DNA of 64,000 bases, from assembly GCA_965249455.1 (NCBI GenBank), contig OZ252236.1, positions 1,426,001 through 1,490,000 of the forward strand, read 5' to 3'. The translations under genes and the position numbers were made by a program. Below are positions 43,624-52,273 of the stretch, piece after piece. The notes below the pieces were generated by a model, which saw only the letters and a list, made by a program, of their open reading frames with translations, was not told the DNA's origin and made no database searches. The DNA is from Jiulongibacter sp024742395 (lineage in GTDB: Bacteria > Bacteroidota > Bacteroidia > Cytophagales > Spirosomataceae). Within the stretch, counting starts at the first letter, position 1; every line of letters starts with the position of its first letter.

Positions 43624-43821
43624 TTTGAGTCTGAGTGTTTTTTATAATGACGATACAAAACAAACTCAAAAGCTTACCACAGTAAATGGATTTCTGATGA
43701 ACCCCTGATTTTTAGGAGTGAAATGGATAGAAGTTAGGGTGAAATATAAATTCCCTCGGTAGGGTAAATAACTAGTTGATTCTAAATACAGCGAATAATT
43801 TAATTCATTGAAAGGGGAATC

Positions 43822-44316
43822 TTAATGCACATGAATATTTTCCCCTATGGCGTCTTCAAGAAAATGATGGATTCTGAAAGTTTGCTCTACCCCAAGTTTT
43901 TGACCTGTTTGACCAATGAGCCACAGCGTAACAATGCCTACAGTAATGACAGGCAGTGCCCAAAGAATAGGAGAAGCTTGCTTAAGGGCCATTTGACTCA
44001 GACCAAATAAGGCGATAAATAAGAAAGAAATACCCAAAGCTCCATATGCAAACATAAAAACTGTCCAGATAGTGGGTGCGGGGCCATACCTTCCTCTTAG
44101 AATAGTACCCGTTTCGGTTTCCTCCAGATTTAGGTTCAAATGAGGCGACCAAAAATGACGCTGTGAAATAGAAATGTCGAAAGAGCAATGTATATCATAA
44201 AAGGCTCCGGTGATTTCTCCATGATTTATTAGTTTTTCCTTAAGTCTGTTCTTTATTTCTTCCGGTCTAAGGCTGGATTCCAATCTAAAACGAGGTCTGG
44301 TTCTTATACTTGTCAT
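43822..44316 (-). CDS. Small membrane protein of unknown function
   Basis: 164 residues. A soluble start (LRPEEIKNRLKEKLI, SQRHFWSPHLNLNLEE, ILRGRYGPAPTIWT) is followed by two transmembrane helices (about 85-110 and 117-137) and a short His-rich tail (IHHFLEDAIGENIHVH). I recognise it as a type common in Bacteroidota without a firm name. No operon partner is evident; 90 bases downstream of the sulfatase on the same strand. Confidence 0.7.
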   Translation of the reverse strand: MTSIRTRPRFRLESSLRPEEIKNRLKEKLINHGEITGAFYDIHCSFDISISQRHFWSPHLNLNLEETETGTILRGRYGPAPTIWTVFMFAYGALGISFLFIALFGLSQMALKQASPILWALPVITVGIVTLWLIGQTGQKLGVEQTFRIHHFLEDAIGENIHVH

Positions 44317-44406
44317 TTCTGAAGGGCTTTAATCATTAAAAATAATACGCTATTGATTTTGAAAATATGCCTTTGATCAAGTTTTTAAAATTACCTTTTA
44401 CTTCAT

Positions 44407-45822
44407 TTAATCTTCAGGAAACCAGTATTCGTTGTAAATGTTTCTTAATTCAGTCAATTTTTCAGCATAGTCTGACTCATGAGTAAAATGGGTGGTTTCA
44501 TACGGATCTTTATTCAAATCAAGCAATTGTTCTTCACTGCCGGCAAAATCATATTTACAATATTTTAAGCCGTCTAGGGTAACGACCATTTTTCCTACTT
44601 CGCTTTCTACGCCTAAGTGCTTACGCCAATCTGTTGGTTTACTTTCCATTAGTGGTTTCAAACTTAATCCTCTGGGGTCAGCAGCACCATTTATTTGCAT
44701 GTAATCACAGAGAGTGGGTAAGAAATCGAGACCATTTGATACCAGGTGAGAATTGTCTATCTGATTAGGCTTAATTCTGCCTTTCCACATGGCTATGAAT
44801 GGGACATTGGCAGATTCCTCATATAAAGTGCTTTTATGTTCCATTCTATGAGCAGCATCCATATCACCATGGTCACTTGAAAGCATGACTAAAGTATTCT
44901 TCTCAGAACTGGTTTCCCTGAGGGCATTGAGAATTAATTGTATTTCAGAATCTACTACCTCTGTAAGTCTTGCGTAGGCCCATCTGTGCATTCTCCATTC
45001 TTTTTCACTGTAATTCTTTCTGGCATTCTCTCTGAAACTTCTGCTTGAAACAAGCTTCTTTATAGCTTGTGGCTCATCTTCTTGAACTTCAAAATTCACA
45101 GGTAAAGGAGGGCAATAGGTTTCAAAAAAATCTTTCTCACTTACGCCATCTGGTGTTTTTAAGGCTCTGTCTAATTCTGAAAGTTCTGTTTGGCCTTTGG
45201 CCAAAAGTATGGAATCTAGAGGTGTTTCCGCGAAATCGCGAATAGCCATATAGCAAATATCATGGGGGTTAATTAAAGAGACAATCATTAAATAGGGCTT
45301 GTGGTGCTCCTTTCTGATAATATTTGCGGCCTCGGTTGCTAGTTCTCCGCGTTCATTTTCACTTATGTAAGTGAAACCTAAATTATCAGGAAGAAGGCCA
45401 GGTGGAAGATGCTCTTTTCCTCCAAAAATCAATTCATAACCTGCCTGTTTGGCATAATGAGCTATATTGGTTCTGAAGACCTCTTCGGGTATATTTTCTA
45501 CTTTGTTTGCACCCCAGTTTTCTCTCACAGCCTTTCCATCTTTATCATGAAAGTAAGAGGGAAACCTTCCAGTCATCAAGCTCATCCGGGCTGGTGTACA
45601 TACTGGATTAGTGGTATAAGCTCTTGTAAATCTGATGCCGTTAGCCGCAATATAGTCCATGGCTGGCGTATTTACCCATTTATTGCCGGCACAACTCATC
45701 ATATTGGCATGTTGCTGGTCTGTGAAAATATAAATGATGTTTGGTTTTTCGGGAACTGACTTTTGACATCCTATCAGAAACGCTATTCCTGTAAGCATTA
45801 AAAAAGAGGTGATTAATTTCAT
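44407..45822 (-). CDS. Lipoprotein sulfatase (formylglycine-dependent)
   Basis: 471 residues. Lipoprotein signal with Cys19 (FLIGCQ), metal-binding IIYIFTDQQHANMMS, and the sulfatase signature CTPAR with Cys75, which must be oxidised to formylglycine; then MLSSDHGDMDAAH with metal ligands. It hydrolyses a sulfate ester, probably of a polysaccharide, at the cell surface or periplasm. No anaerobic sulfatase-maturase or formylglycine-generating enzyme gene is in the window. Substrate not predictable. Confidence 0.92.
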   Translation of the reverse strand: MKLITSFLMLTGIAFLIGCQKSVPEKPNIIYIFTDQQHANMMSCAGNKWVNTPAMDYIAANGIRFTRAYTTNPVCTPARMSLMTGRFPSYFHDKDGKAVRENWGANKVENIPEEVFRTNIAHYAKQAGYELIFGGKEHLPPGLLPDNLGFTYISENERGELATEAANIIRKEHHKPYLMIVSLINPHDICYMAIRDFAETPLDSILLAKGQTELSELDRALKTPDGVSEKDFFETYCPPLPVNFEVQEDEPQAIKKLVSSRSFRENARKNYSEKEWRMHRWAYARLTEVVDSEIQLILNALRETSSEKNTLVMLSSDHGDMDAAHRMEHKSTLYEESANVPFIAMWKGRIKPNQIDNSHLVSNGLDFLPTLCDYMQINGAADPRGLSLKPLMESKPTDWRKHLGVESEVGKMVVTLDGLKYCKYDFAGSEEQLLDLNKDPYETTHFTHESDYAEKLTELRNIYNEYWFPED

Positions 45823-45969
45823 GGGCTATTTTTCAAATACAATGAATGTCTAAGCTACGTATTAGCTGCAATAACATCAAAATGGTGACAGCAGAATAGG
45901 TTTTAAATACTCTTATTAGTAGCTATAAATCATTTTTTGTGGTCAATGAAATGTAGGTTTGATTTTCAT

Positions 45970-45977
45970 TACTTTTG
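45970..45977 (+). promoter_or_regulatory. -7 promoter box (TACTTTTG) of the FAH gene
   Basis: Exact TAnnTTTG match 37 bases before the ATG at 46014. The longer open frame from 45975 starts inside this box, which supports the later start. Confidence 0.6.
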
Positions 45978-46013
45978 AAAGCAAAAAAGAGTACCAACCA
46001 TAATATAAAGAAT

Positions 46014-46628
46014 ATGAAGATTTTGGCCATAGGCAAAAACTACGTGAATGAAGGAGAAGATAAAAATGAGGGAAAAACAGGTAATCAGATTATTTTCTCA
46101 AAACCTGAGTCAAGTCTTACTTTCAATAATCAAGACGTAGAATATCCTTCTTTTACCAATGATTTAAGATATGAAGCTGAGCTCGTTGTGAAAATAGGAA
46201 AAAAGGGGAAGGATATTAAGGAGAGTGAGGCTGCTCAATTTATTTCAGAAATAGGAATTGGCATTGATTACACCGCCAAGGATGTTTTTGACCAAAGTAG
46301 AGAAGGTAAAGGACCGTGGGATTTAGGGAAAGGCTTTGATGGTGCCGCTCCTATGTCAACTTTTAAACCAGTTGGAGCTTTTCCTGATTTAAACAATATT
46401 AATTTTGATCTGAAGATTAATGGAGAGCAAAAGCAGCTGGGCAATACCAAATTAATGATTTATAACTTTTCAGAGATCATTTCCTATGTTTCTAAATTTA
46501 TGACCTTATATCCGGGTGATTTAATTTTCACCGGTACTCCTGCAAAAGGAACAGGACAAATTCATAAAGGGGATAGGCTGCAGGCCTCTATCGAAGGGGA
46601 GACCGTGCTTGATTTTCAGATGGTTTAA
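46014..46628 (+). CDS. Fumarylacetoacetate-hydrolase-family protein
   Basis: 204 residues from the ATG at 46014 (MKILAIGKNYVNEG), as family members begin. Catalytic region: FSKPESSL, DLRYEAELVVKIGKKGKD with the metal-binding Glu, GIGIDYTAKDVFDQ, GKGFDGAAPM, and PGDLIFTGTPAKGTGQI. The family hydrolyses or decarboxylates beta-diketo acids or acylpyruvates with Mg; the precise reaction is unknown. Divergent from the sulfatase and convergent with the gene at 46646. Confidence 0.9.
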   Translation: MKILAIGKNYVNEGEDKNEGKTGNQIIFSKPESSLTFNNQDVEYPSFTNDLRYEAELVVKIGKKGKDIKESEAAQFISEIGIGIDYTAKDVFDQSREGKGPWDLGKGFDGAAPMSTFKPVGAFPDLNNINFDLKINGEQKQLGNTKLMIYNFSEIISYVSKFMTLYPGDLIFTGTPAKGTGQIHKGDRLQASIEGETVLDFQMV

Positions 46629-46645
46629 TATTGTAAAGAGGAAAC

Positions 46646-47245
46646 TTAGACGTTGAAAATGGCTTTCAGACAGTCCCAAAGCTTCCTCTTTTCGTTGTCT
46701 TTGTTATTAAGGATAGTCCCCAAATTATCTGCCATAAGGAAATTTATACCTTTCAGTACCTTAGGAGAATATTTCTCTAATTTTAGTTTCACTAAAAACT
46801 CTTCGCCACTTTCAGGCCCGAAGAAAAGAATGGCCTCAGGCATATTACCGTAAATGGTTTCTTTGAAGTCTAAAGATGGATGTTCTTTCACATCCACCAA
46901 ATCTACAATGTCCATTTTTAGTTTAATTGCTGCCATTATCTTCTCAAGCAAATCCCTTTCAGCTGTTTGAAGGTTCTTCACTACCACCAGATGCTTGGTC
47001 TTCATTGGGTAAACCTTCACTTCATCAGGTTCTTTTACAGCAAAATTTGTATTCGCTTTTTGAGAGCCTTTTTGATCCGTAACCTGAGTATCACCTGATT
47101 CCGAAGGCTCCTGATCTTTTTCTGAAGGTGTGATTTCTTTCCTGGTTGCCTGTTCTTCTTTTGGATGTACTCCAGCCATTGTTTCTTCCGAAACTACATA
47201 AAGCGTTTCATTATGAAAAAGGTAATTGGCCAGGTTTCTATCCAT
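46646..47245 (-). CDS. Uncharacterised protein, possible DNA polymerase III psi-like
   Basis: 199 residues, no signal or membrane part. N-terminal peptide (1-24), an acidic low-complexity middle (about 25-78, rich in Glu, Lys, Ser) and an alpha/beta domain (85-199): KHLVVVKNLQTAERDLLEKI, ILFFGPESGEEFLVK, and an end motif DNLGTILNNKDNEKRKLWDCL. This last motif, an Asn-rich turn before a Leu-Trp helix, recalls the uracil-DNA-glycosylase-like fold of HolD. That is a pattern resemblance only. Four bases after the purA stop, so co-transcribed with purA. Confidence 0.55.
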   Translation of the reverse strand: MDRNLANYLFHNETLYVVSEETMAGVHPKEEQATRKEITPSEKDQEPSESGDTQVTDQKGSQKANTNFAVKEPDEVKVYPMKTKHLVVVKNLQTAERDLLEKIMAAIKLKMDIVDLVDVKEHPSLDFKETIYGNMPEAILFFGPESGEEFLVKLKLEKYSPKVLKGINFLMADNLGTILNNKDNEKRKLWDCLKAIFNV

Positions 47246-47249
47246 AAGT

Positions 47250-48521
47250 TTATCTCGCTATTGTGGCTGTTCTGTCCGGACTGGTAGAAACAAACTTAAT
47301 AGGTACTCCTACTTGCTCTTCAATGTAAGCTACATAGTCTTTGAGTTTTTGTGGAAGTTTATCGAAATCAGTAATTCCTTCTAACGAGCAGTTCCAGCCT
47401 TTTACGGTTGTGTAAATTGGTGTAACCTCCGTATCGCAGATATCGTACGGCATTTCTTCTGTGACCTCACCATTTGGAAGCTTATAAGCAGTACACACTT
47501 CAAGGTTTTCGAAAATATTGAGAACATCGGCTTTCATCATTACCAGCTGAGTAACACCGTTTAACATGACGGTATATTTCAAAGCTGGCAGGTCAAGCCA
47601 ACCACATCTTCTTGGCCGACCTGTTGTGGCACCAAATTCATTTCCCTCTCTTCGCATCTCTTCACCTGTATTGTCAAAAAGTTCGGTAGGGAAGGGGCCG
47701 CTTCCTACACGTGTACAGTAAGCCTTAAAAATTCCATATACTTCTCCGATCTTGTTTGGTGCTACACCAAGTCCTGAACAAACTCCGGCTGCTGTAGTAG
47801 ATGAGCTGGTTACAAACGGGTAGGAGCCAAAATCAATATCCAAAAGTGAGCCTTGAGCTCCTTCTGCCAAAACACTGTTGCCTTTGGCCAATTCTTTATT
47901 TACCAAATACTCGGTTTCTGCCAACTTAAACGACTTTAGGAAATCACATGCGGCAAAGAAGATTGCTTCAGCTTCTTCCAGTCCTTCTGGCGTGTATTCA
48001 AGAAAAGAGAGCCATTGTAAATGTCTTGCTTTTACAGCCTCATATTTTTCCTGAAATTTATCTGAAAGAATATCTCCAAGGCGTAAGCCATGTCTGCTGA
48101 CTTTATCTGTATAAGTAGGGCCAATGCCTTTTAATGTTGAGCCAATTTTGGCGTCTCCTTTAGCTTTTTCCTGAGCAGCATCCATCATCCTGTGTGTAGG
48201 AATAATAATGGCAGTTTTGGTAGAAATGACTAAATTTTTAGTCAGATCCATTTTGAATTTTTCTGTAAGGCTTTCTACCTCTTTTTTGAAAATTACCGGG
48301 TCCAGTACCACACCGTTCCCAATAACATTCATACAATCTTCCCTAAAAACGCCAGAAGGTATTTGATGCAACACGTGCTTCATGCCATCAAACTCCAGAG
48401 TGTGTCCGGCGTTTGGGCCTCCTTGAAAACGGGCTACCACATTGTATTTGGGAGCTAGTACATCTACTATCTTTCCTTTCCCCTCATCTCCCCACTGTAA
48501 ACCCAATAAAATATCAACCAT
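47250..48521 (-). CDS. purA: Adenylosuccinate synthetase PurA
   Basis: 423 residues from the ATG at 48521 (MVDILLGLQWGDEGKGKIVD), the standard PurA start; the frame is open to 48599 but that would overlap the Fur gene and add 26 basic residues. Motifs: GDEGKGK phosphate loop, GGPNAGHT, IGPTYTDKVSRHGL, GTTTGRPRRCGWLD, and TSPDRTATI. Joins IMP and aspartate with GTP in AMP synthesis. 37 bases downstream of the Fur-family gene, likely one transcript. Confidence 0.97.
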   Translation of the reverse strand: MVDILLGLQWGDEGKGKIVDVLAPKYNVVARFQGGPNAGHTLEFDGMKHVLHQIPSGVFREDCMNVIGNGVVLDPVIFKKEVESLTEKFKMDLTKNLVISTKTAIIIPTHRMMDAAQEKAKGDAKIGSTLKGIGPTYTDKVSRHGLRLGDILSDKFQEKYEAVKARHLQWLSFLEYTPEGLEEAEAIFFAACDFLKSFKLAETEYLVNKELAKGNSVLAEGAQGSLLDIDFGSYPFVTSSSTTAAGVCSGLGVAPNKIGEVYGIFKAYCTRVGSGPFPTELFDNTGEEMRREGNEFGATTGRPRRCGWLDLPALKYTVMLNGVTQLVMMKADVLNIFENLEVCTAYKLPNGEVTEEMPYDICDTEVTPIYTTVKGWNCSLEGITDFDKLPQKLKDYVAYIEEQVGVPIKFVSTSPDRTATIAR

Positions 48522-48558
48522 GCTTTTAAATGTATCTCTTTTTGTTCCTTTAAACTTC

Positions 48559-49020
48559 TTATTTTTTGTTTTCGCAATTTGGCTTTTCGCAGTTGCCATA
48601 GAAGATGAGTGAGTGATGCATTACGTTATATTGTAATGTTTCACCTACCATGTTTTGAATGTTTTGAACTCTCGGGTCGCAAAACTCTTCCACTTTATGA
48701 CAATCCAAACATATCAGGTGGTCATGCTGTCTGGAGCCGTATGACTTTTCATACTGAGCCAAATTTTTACCAAACTGGTGTTTGGTAACCAAATCGCATT
48801 CTACAAGCAAGTCAAGTGTATTGTATACGGTAGCCCGGCTTACCTGATATTTTTTATTCTTCATTGAGATATACAAATCATCCACATCGAAATGATCTGT
48901 ACGGCTGTAGATTTCTTCGAGTATAGCAAATCTCTCGGGAGTTTTACGTAATTGCTTATTCTCCAGAAAGGCAGTGAAAATCTGTTTTGCCGATTCGAAA
49001 TTCTTTTTGTTTGAATCCAT
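48559..49020 (-). CDS. Fur-family metal-responsive regulator
   Basis: 153 residues. Winged HTH (LRKTPERFAILEEIY, YQVSRATVYNTLDLLVECDL) and dimerisation/metal domain (HDHLICLDCHKVEEF), with Cys pairs CLDC and CEKPNC likely holding a structural zinc. Whether it is Fur, PerR or Zur cannot be told. Located just upstream of purA on the same strand, without an iron gene nearby. Confidence 0.93.
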   Translation of the reverse strand: MDSNKKNFESAKQIFTAFLENKQLRKTPERFAILEEIYSRTDHFDVDDLYISMKNKKYQVSRATVYNTLDLLVECDLVTKHQFGKNLAQYEKSYGSRQHDHLICLDCHKVEEFCDPRVQNIQNMVGETLQYNVMHHSLIFYGNCEKPNCENKK

Positions 49021-49095
49021 TAGGTGTACTTGGTGTCCGGCTAGAAATTACTCACAAATTTACCCCTTTTTTATGGGCAAACCATACCTCTTTTC

Positions 49096-49626
49096 TTAAA
49101 AGTTGGCTACAAGTCCCAGTCCTCCTGTTTGGCTCACTCCAAACTGCAGATGAAAAGAGGTTTCCTTTTTAATTAGTTGTTCCTTAAGATGTTCATTGTG
49201 CCAGTTAGTGGCATTCGTTTTGGTTTCATTGGCAGACTCTACAAGAGAGAGTCCAGTAACAAATAAGGCCAGCCCACCCAGTAGCTTTGGTAAACTTCTG
49301 ACAACATACGGATAGGTCTCTCCATCAATGTATGCTACCATAGGTACCCCTTTAATGGCATCGTAGGCCAGATAGATACCTCCGGCTGAAATAAAAGGAC
49401 CCGCAGGTAATATTATGTTGGCTATTTTATTTTTTCTTGTCCATTTTGAGCTTTCTTTTAACTCAAAAGCAAATTGGCCTTTAGATAACTTTATTCCATG
49501 TTTGTAAACATTGGTGGTGAAAAGCTTACGAACAGGCGACAACGAATCCGCAGGGGATTCTTGTCCATACGAGCATAAGCCGGTAAAGAATGTAAAGCAG
49601 AAAGCCAGATGTTTTAAGGTCTTCAA
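49096..49626 (-). CDS. Exported or membrane protein of unknown function
   Basis: 176 residues. Signal peptide ending GLCSYGQ; then a soluble stretch and two hydrophobic segments (IILPAGPFISAGGIYLAYDAI and LPKLLGGLALFVTGLSLVE), and an end QFGVSQTGGLGLVANF ending in Phe. No family recognised. Between the Fur and Rel genes on the same strand, not overlapping either. Confidence 0.65.
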   Translation of the reverse strand: MKTLKHLAFCFTFFTGLCSYGQESPADSLSPVRKLFTTNVYKHGIKLSKGQFAFELKESSKWTRKNKIANIILPAGPFISAGGIYLAYDAIKGVPMVAYIDGETYPYVVRSLPKLLGGLALFVTGLSLVESANETKTNATNWHNEHLKEQLIKKETSFHLQFGVSQTGGLGLVANF

Positions 49627-49676
49627 TCAGGTACTTATTTGTTCACAAAGAAGTGATATTCTGAATAAAAGAAAAA

Positions 49677-51941
49677 CTATGCGGCTTCATTTCTGATTCT
49701 TGATACGTTATCAACCCCTTTTATTTTACCCAATTTTTTTATGAGCTTGTCCAAGTGTTTTGTGTCAAAAACAAAGACTTTTATTTGTCCTTCAAAAACA
49801 CCGCCGTCTGTATTGACATTTACTCCTCTCATATTAATGTGAAGCTCTTCAGAAATAATTGTTGAAATGTCCTGAATTATACCCATGCGGTCAATCCCTT
49901 TCATATGAATTGTAGCCAGGTGGGCTTTCTCCATCTGAGAAGACCATCGGGCTTTTATTACCCGGTTTCCATAGGTAGTTAATAATTGCTGAGAATTAGG
50001 GCAGCTGGTACGGTGAACCTTAATTCCTTCATTAACTGTTAAAAAACCAAATACATCATCCCCCGGGATTGGGCTGCAGCACTTTGATAAGGTATAATCT
50101 AAAACCTGTAAATCATCACCTATTAGAAGAGAGTCTTCTCCATTATTTTTCTTTACTGCCCTCTCAAAATTCTTGGCATTTTTGTATGCTTCATCTTTTA
50201 AGTCGGCCTTCTTTCTTTTATTTTCATGAGACTCCCTTTCCTGTTTAAATCTTCTGATTTCATCTGGCTGTATGTACCCCTTACCAAAGAAATAATAAAG
50301 ATCATTATAGTCCTTCTTGTTGAAATAGGCTCTAAGTTGATTGAGCGTTTCAAGATTGTTTTCAAGACCAAGAATTTTCAGCTTTTTAGTGATAATATCT
50401 TTACCATCACCTATGTAAACCTTATTTTCTTCTTTTAAGGCATCCTTAATTCTGGCTTTTGCCTTACTTGTTACCACAAACCTTAACCAGTCCTCTGATG
50501 GCTTTTGAGTTTTAGTCGTAAGAATCTCTAACTGGTCACCATTGGCTAAGACATGTGAAATGGGTACAAGATGCCCATTCAGTTTTCCAGCCGTGCATTT
50601 ACTGCCAATTTCGGTGTGTATTTCATAGGCAAAGTCTAAAACTGTGGCTCCTTTTCGCAATACTTTGAGATCACCTTTAGGAGAGAATACAAAGACTTCC
50701 TCATTGTAGAGGTTTCCTCTAAAATCTTCAAGGAATTCCATGGCCGAATTATCCTTTGACTCCAGTGTCTCTCGTACCTGATTTATCCATTGATCCAAAG
50801 GTTTGTTCAGACTGGTATCGGCACCCTTGTATTTCCAGTGGGCGGCATAGCCTCTTTCGGCTACTTCATCCATTCTTTCTGTTCTGATCTGTACCTCCAC
50901 CCATACTCCGGTGTGGCTCATTACGGTAGTATGCAAAGACTCGTATCCGTTTGAGCGTGGAGTAGAGATCCAGTCTTTCAGCCTGTCAGGGTTGGGTTTG
51001 TACTCATCTGTGACAATACTGTAAGCAAGCCAGCAAGCAGCTTTTTCGCGATCATTGGCCGTAGGAGAAATATCTTTTAAGATTATTCTAATGGCAAAAA
51101 GATCATAGATGTTTTCAAAACTGGTGTTTTGTTTCCTGATCTTATTCCAGATAGAATAAATATGTTTAGGGCGGCCTTTTATATAAAAGTCAATGTTTGC
51201 AGCTTTAAGTCGTTTTGAAATCGGCTCCATGAAGGTATTAATAAACTCTTCACGTTTCTTTTTTCTTGATTTTAGTTTTTTGGCAATTTCAGCATAAGCT
51301 TCAGGCTCATTATATTTCAGATATAGGTCTTCCAGTTCAGATTTTATCTGATAAAGGCCAAGTCTGTGGGCTAATGGAGCATAGATATAAATAGTTTCGT
51401 GAGCTATTTTTAACTGAGAATTTCTTGCCATGCTTTGCAAGGTTCTCATATTGTGTAGCCTGTCGGCCAATTTGATAAGAATAACCCTAACATCTTCAGA
51501 AAGTGTCAAAAGCATTTTCCTGAAATTCTCTGCCTGAGCGGATTGGCTCTGTTCAAAGTTTTCGGCTATTTTGGTTAAGCCATCAATAATTTTAGCCACT
51601 TTTGGGCCAAACTGCCCCTCAATATCATCAAGAGTGAGTTCGGTGTCTTCAACAACATCATGTAAAAGAGCACAGACAATAGCTGTAGGGCCCAGGCCTA
51701 TTTCTTCTACACAAATCATCGCCACATCCAGCGGATGATAGATGTAAGGTTCACCAGACTTTCTCCTCATTTCCTTGTGAGCATCCATAGAAATGTCAAA
51801 AGCCTTTCTTATCTGTTTGAGGTCATCGCCCTGAAGATATGGCTTGGCCATTTTTAAAATGTCACGATATTTTGACTTGATAATCTTTCGCTCTGCTTCA
51901 GAGTAAAACTCATCTACCTTCTTAACTGCTATTTTCGCCAC
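49677..51941 (-). CDS. Bifunctional (p)ppGpp synthetase/hydrolase, Rel/SpoT
   Basis: 754 residues, complete domain order: HD hydrolase (LLHDVVEDTELT, IIKLADRLHNMRTL; about 65-200), synthetase (RPKHIYSIWNKIR, SNGYESLHTTVM; about 250-370), TGS (VFSPKGDLKVLRKGATVLDFAY; about 415-475), helical/zinc-finger region (CCSPIPGDDVFGF; about 645-660) and C-terminal ACT. The HD motif is intact, so it should both make and degrade (p)ppGpp. Probably the main stringent-response enzyme. Its stop is 50 bases from the start of the 49096 gene on the same strand. Confidence 0.96.
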   Translation of the reverse strand: MAKIAVKKVDEFYSEAERKIIKSKYRDILKMAKPYLQGDDLKQIRKAFDISMDAHKEMRRKSGEPYIYHPLDVAMICVEEIGLGPTAIVCALLHDVVEDTELTLDDIEGQFGPKVAKIIDGLTKIAENFEQSQSAQAENFRKMLLTLSEDVRVILIKLADRLHNMRTLQSMARNSQLKIAHETIYIYAPLAHRLGLYQIKSELEDLYLKYNEPEAYAEIAKKLKSRKKKREEFINTFMEPISKRLKAANIDFYIKGRPKHIYSIWNKIRKQNTSFENIYDLFAIRIILKDISPTANDREKAACWLAYSIVTDEYKPNPDRLKDWISTPRSNGYESLHTTVMSHTGVWVEVQIRTERMDEVAERGYAAHWKYKGADTSLNKPLDQWINQVRETLESKDNSAMEFLEDFRGNLYNEEVFVFSPKGDLKVLRKGATVLDFAYEIHTEIGSKCTAGKLNGHLVPISHVLANGDQLEILTTKTQKPSEDWLRFVVTSKAKARIKDALKEENKVYIGDGKDIITKKLKILGLENNLETLNQLRAYFNKKDYNDLYYFFGKGYIQPDEIRRFKQERESHENKRKKADLKDEAYKNAKNFERAVKKNNGEDSLLIGDDLQVLDYTLSKCCSPIPGDDVFGFLTVNEGIKVHRTSCPNSQQLLTTYGNRVIKARWSSQMEKAHLATIHMKGIDRMGIIQDISTIISEELHINMRGVNVNTDGGVFEGQIKVFVFDTKHLDKLIKKLGKIKGVDNVSRIRNEAA

Positions 51942-52052
51942 TTTAGCCTCCTTTTAGTCCTTGATTACTTCCTTTTTCAAAATTAGCCATCAAAGGTTGA
52001 ATTTAATAGGATATAGTATCAATGAATTTTTTAAATATTTTTTCAATTTTGT

Positions 52053-52084
52053 TTTGTTGGAAATGAAAAACTCTGCTACATTTG
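52053..52084 (+). promoter_or_regulatory. Promoter of tRNA-Leu
   Basis: A -33 TTTG at 52053-52056 and a -7 TACATTTG at 52077-52084, 20 bases apart: a full match to the Bacteroidota housekeeping promoter. The tRNA begins about 38 bases after the -7 box. Confidence 0.85.
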
Positions 52085-52122
52085 CAGCCCGATTGAGAAC
52101 GAAAGTTTTCAATTTTAAGGAT

Positions 52123-52204
52123 GCGGGCGTGGCGGAACTGGTAGACGTGCTAGACTTAGGATCTAGTGCCGCAAGGCGTGGGGGTTCGATTCCCTCCGCC
52201 CGTA
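52123..52204 (+). tRNA. tRNA-Leu (anticodon UAG)
   Basis: 82 bases forming a full cloverleaf with a long variable arm (GCC-GCAA-GGC), a class II tRNA. Anticodon arm CTAGA / TCTAG with loop CTTAGGA gives anticodon UAG, reading CUA. Acceptor stem GCGGGCG / CGCCCGT has a G-U pair at 1-72. The T arm is GGGGG-TTCGATT-CCCTC. CCA is not encoded (ACAT follows). Confidence 0.95.
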
Positions 52205-52208
52205 CATT

Positions 52209-52245
52209 CAACCCTCTGGTCTAAATCGGCTAGGGGGTTTTTTCT
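52209..52245 (+). terminator. Terminator after tRNA-Leu
   Basis: AACCCTC pairs with GGGGGTT (one T-G pair) over a loop of about 16 bases, then six Ts. It separates the tRNA from tig. Confidence 0.75.
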
Positions 52246-52273
52246 TTTTAACACTTTTCCGAAATAGTTTTTA

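Noticed and set aside
45975..46013. Longer start for the FAH-family gene
   Set aside because: It begins inside the -7 promoter box; family members start at MKILAIG.
46635..46691. Possible stem AAAGAGGAA / TTCCTCTTT between the FAH gene and the convergent 46646 gene
   Set aside because: The loop would be about 39 bases and lies in coding sequence; probably chance.
48522..48599. Longer purA start at 48599
   Set aside because: It would overlap the Fur gene and add a basic stretch absent from PurA; the ATG at 48521 gives the standard start.
51961..52224. Short frames over the tRNA-Leu on both strands
   Set aside because: They run through the tRNA gene and its promoter; the translations (for example EGIEPPRLAALDPKSS) are typical artefacts of reading tRNA genes and have no independent support.
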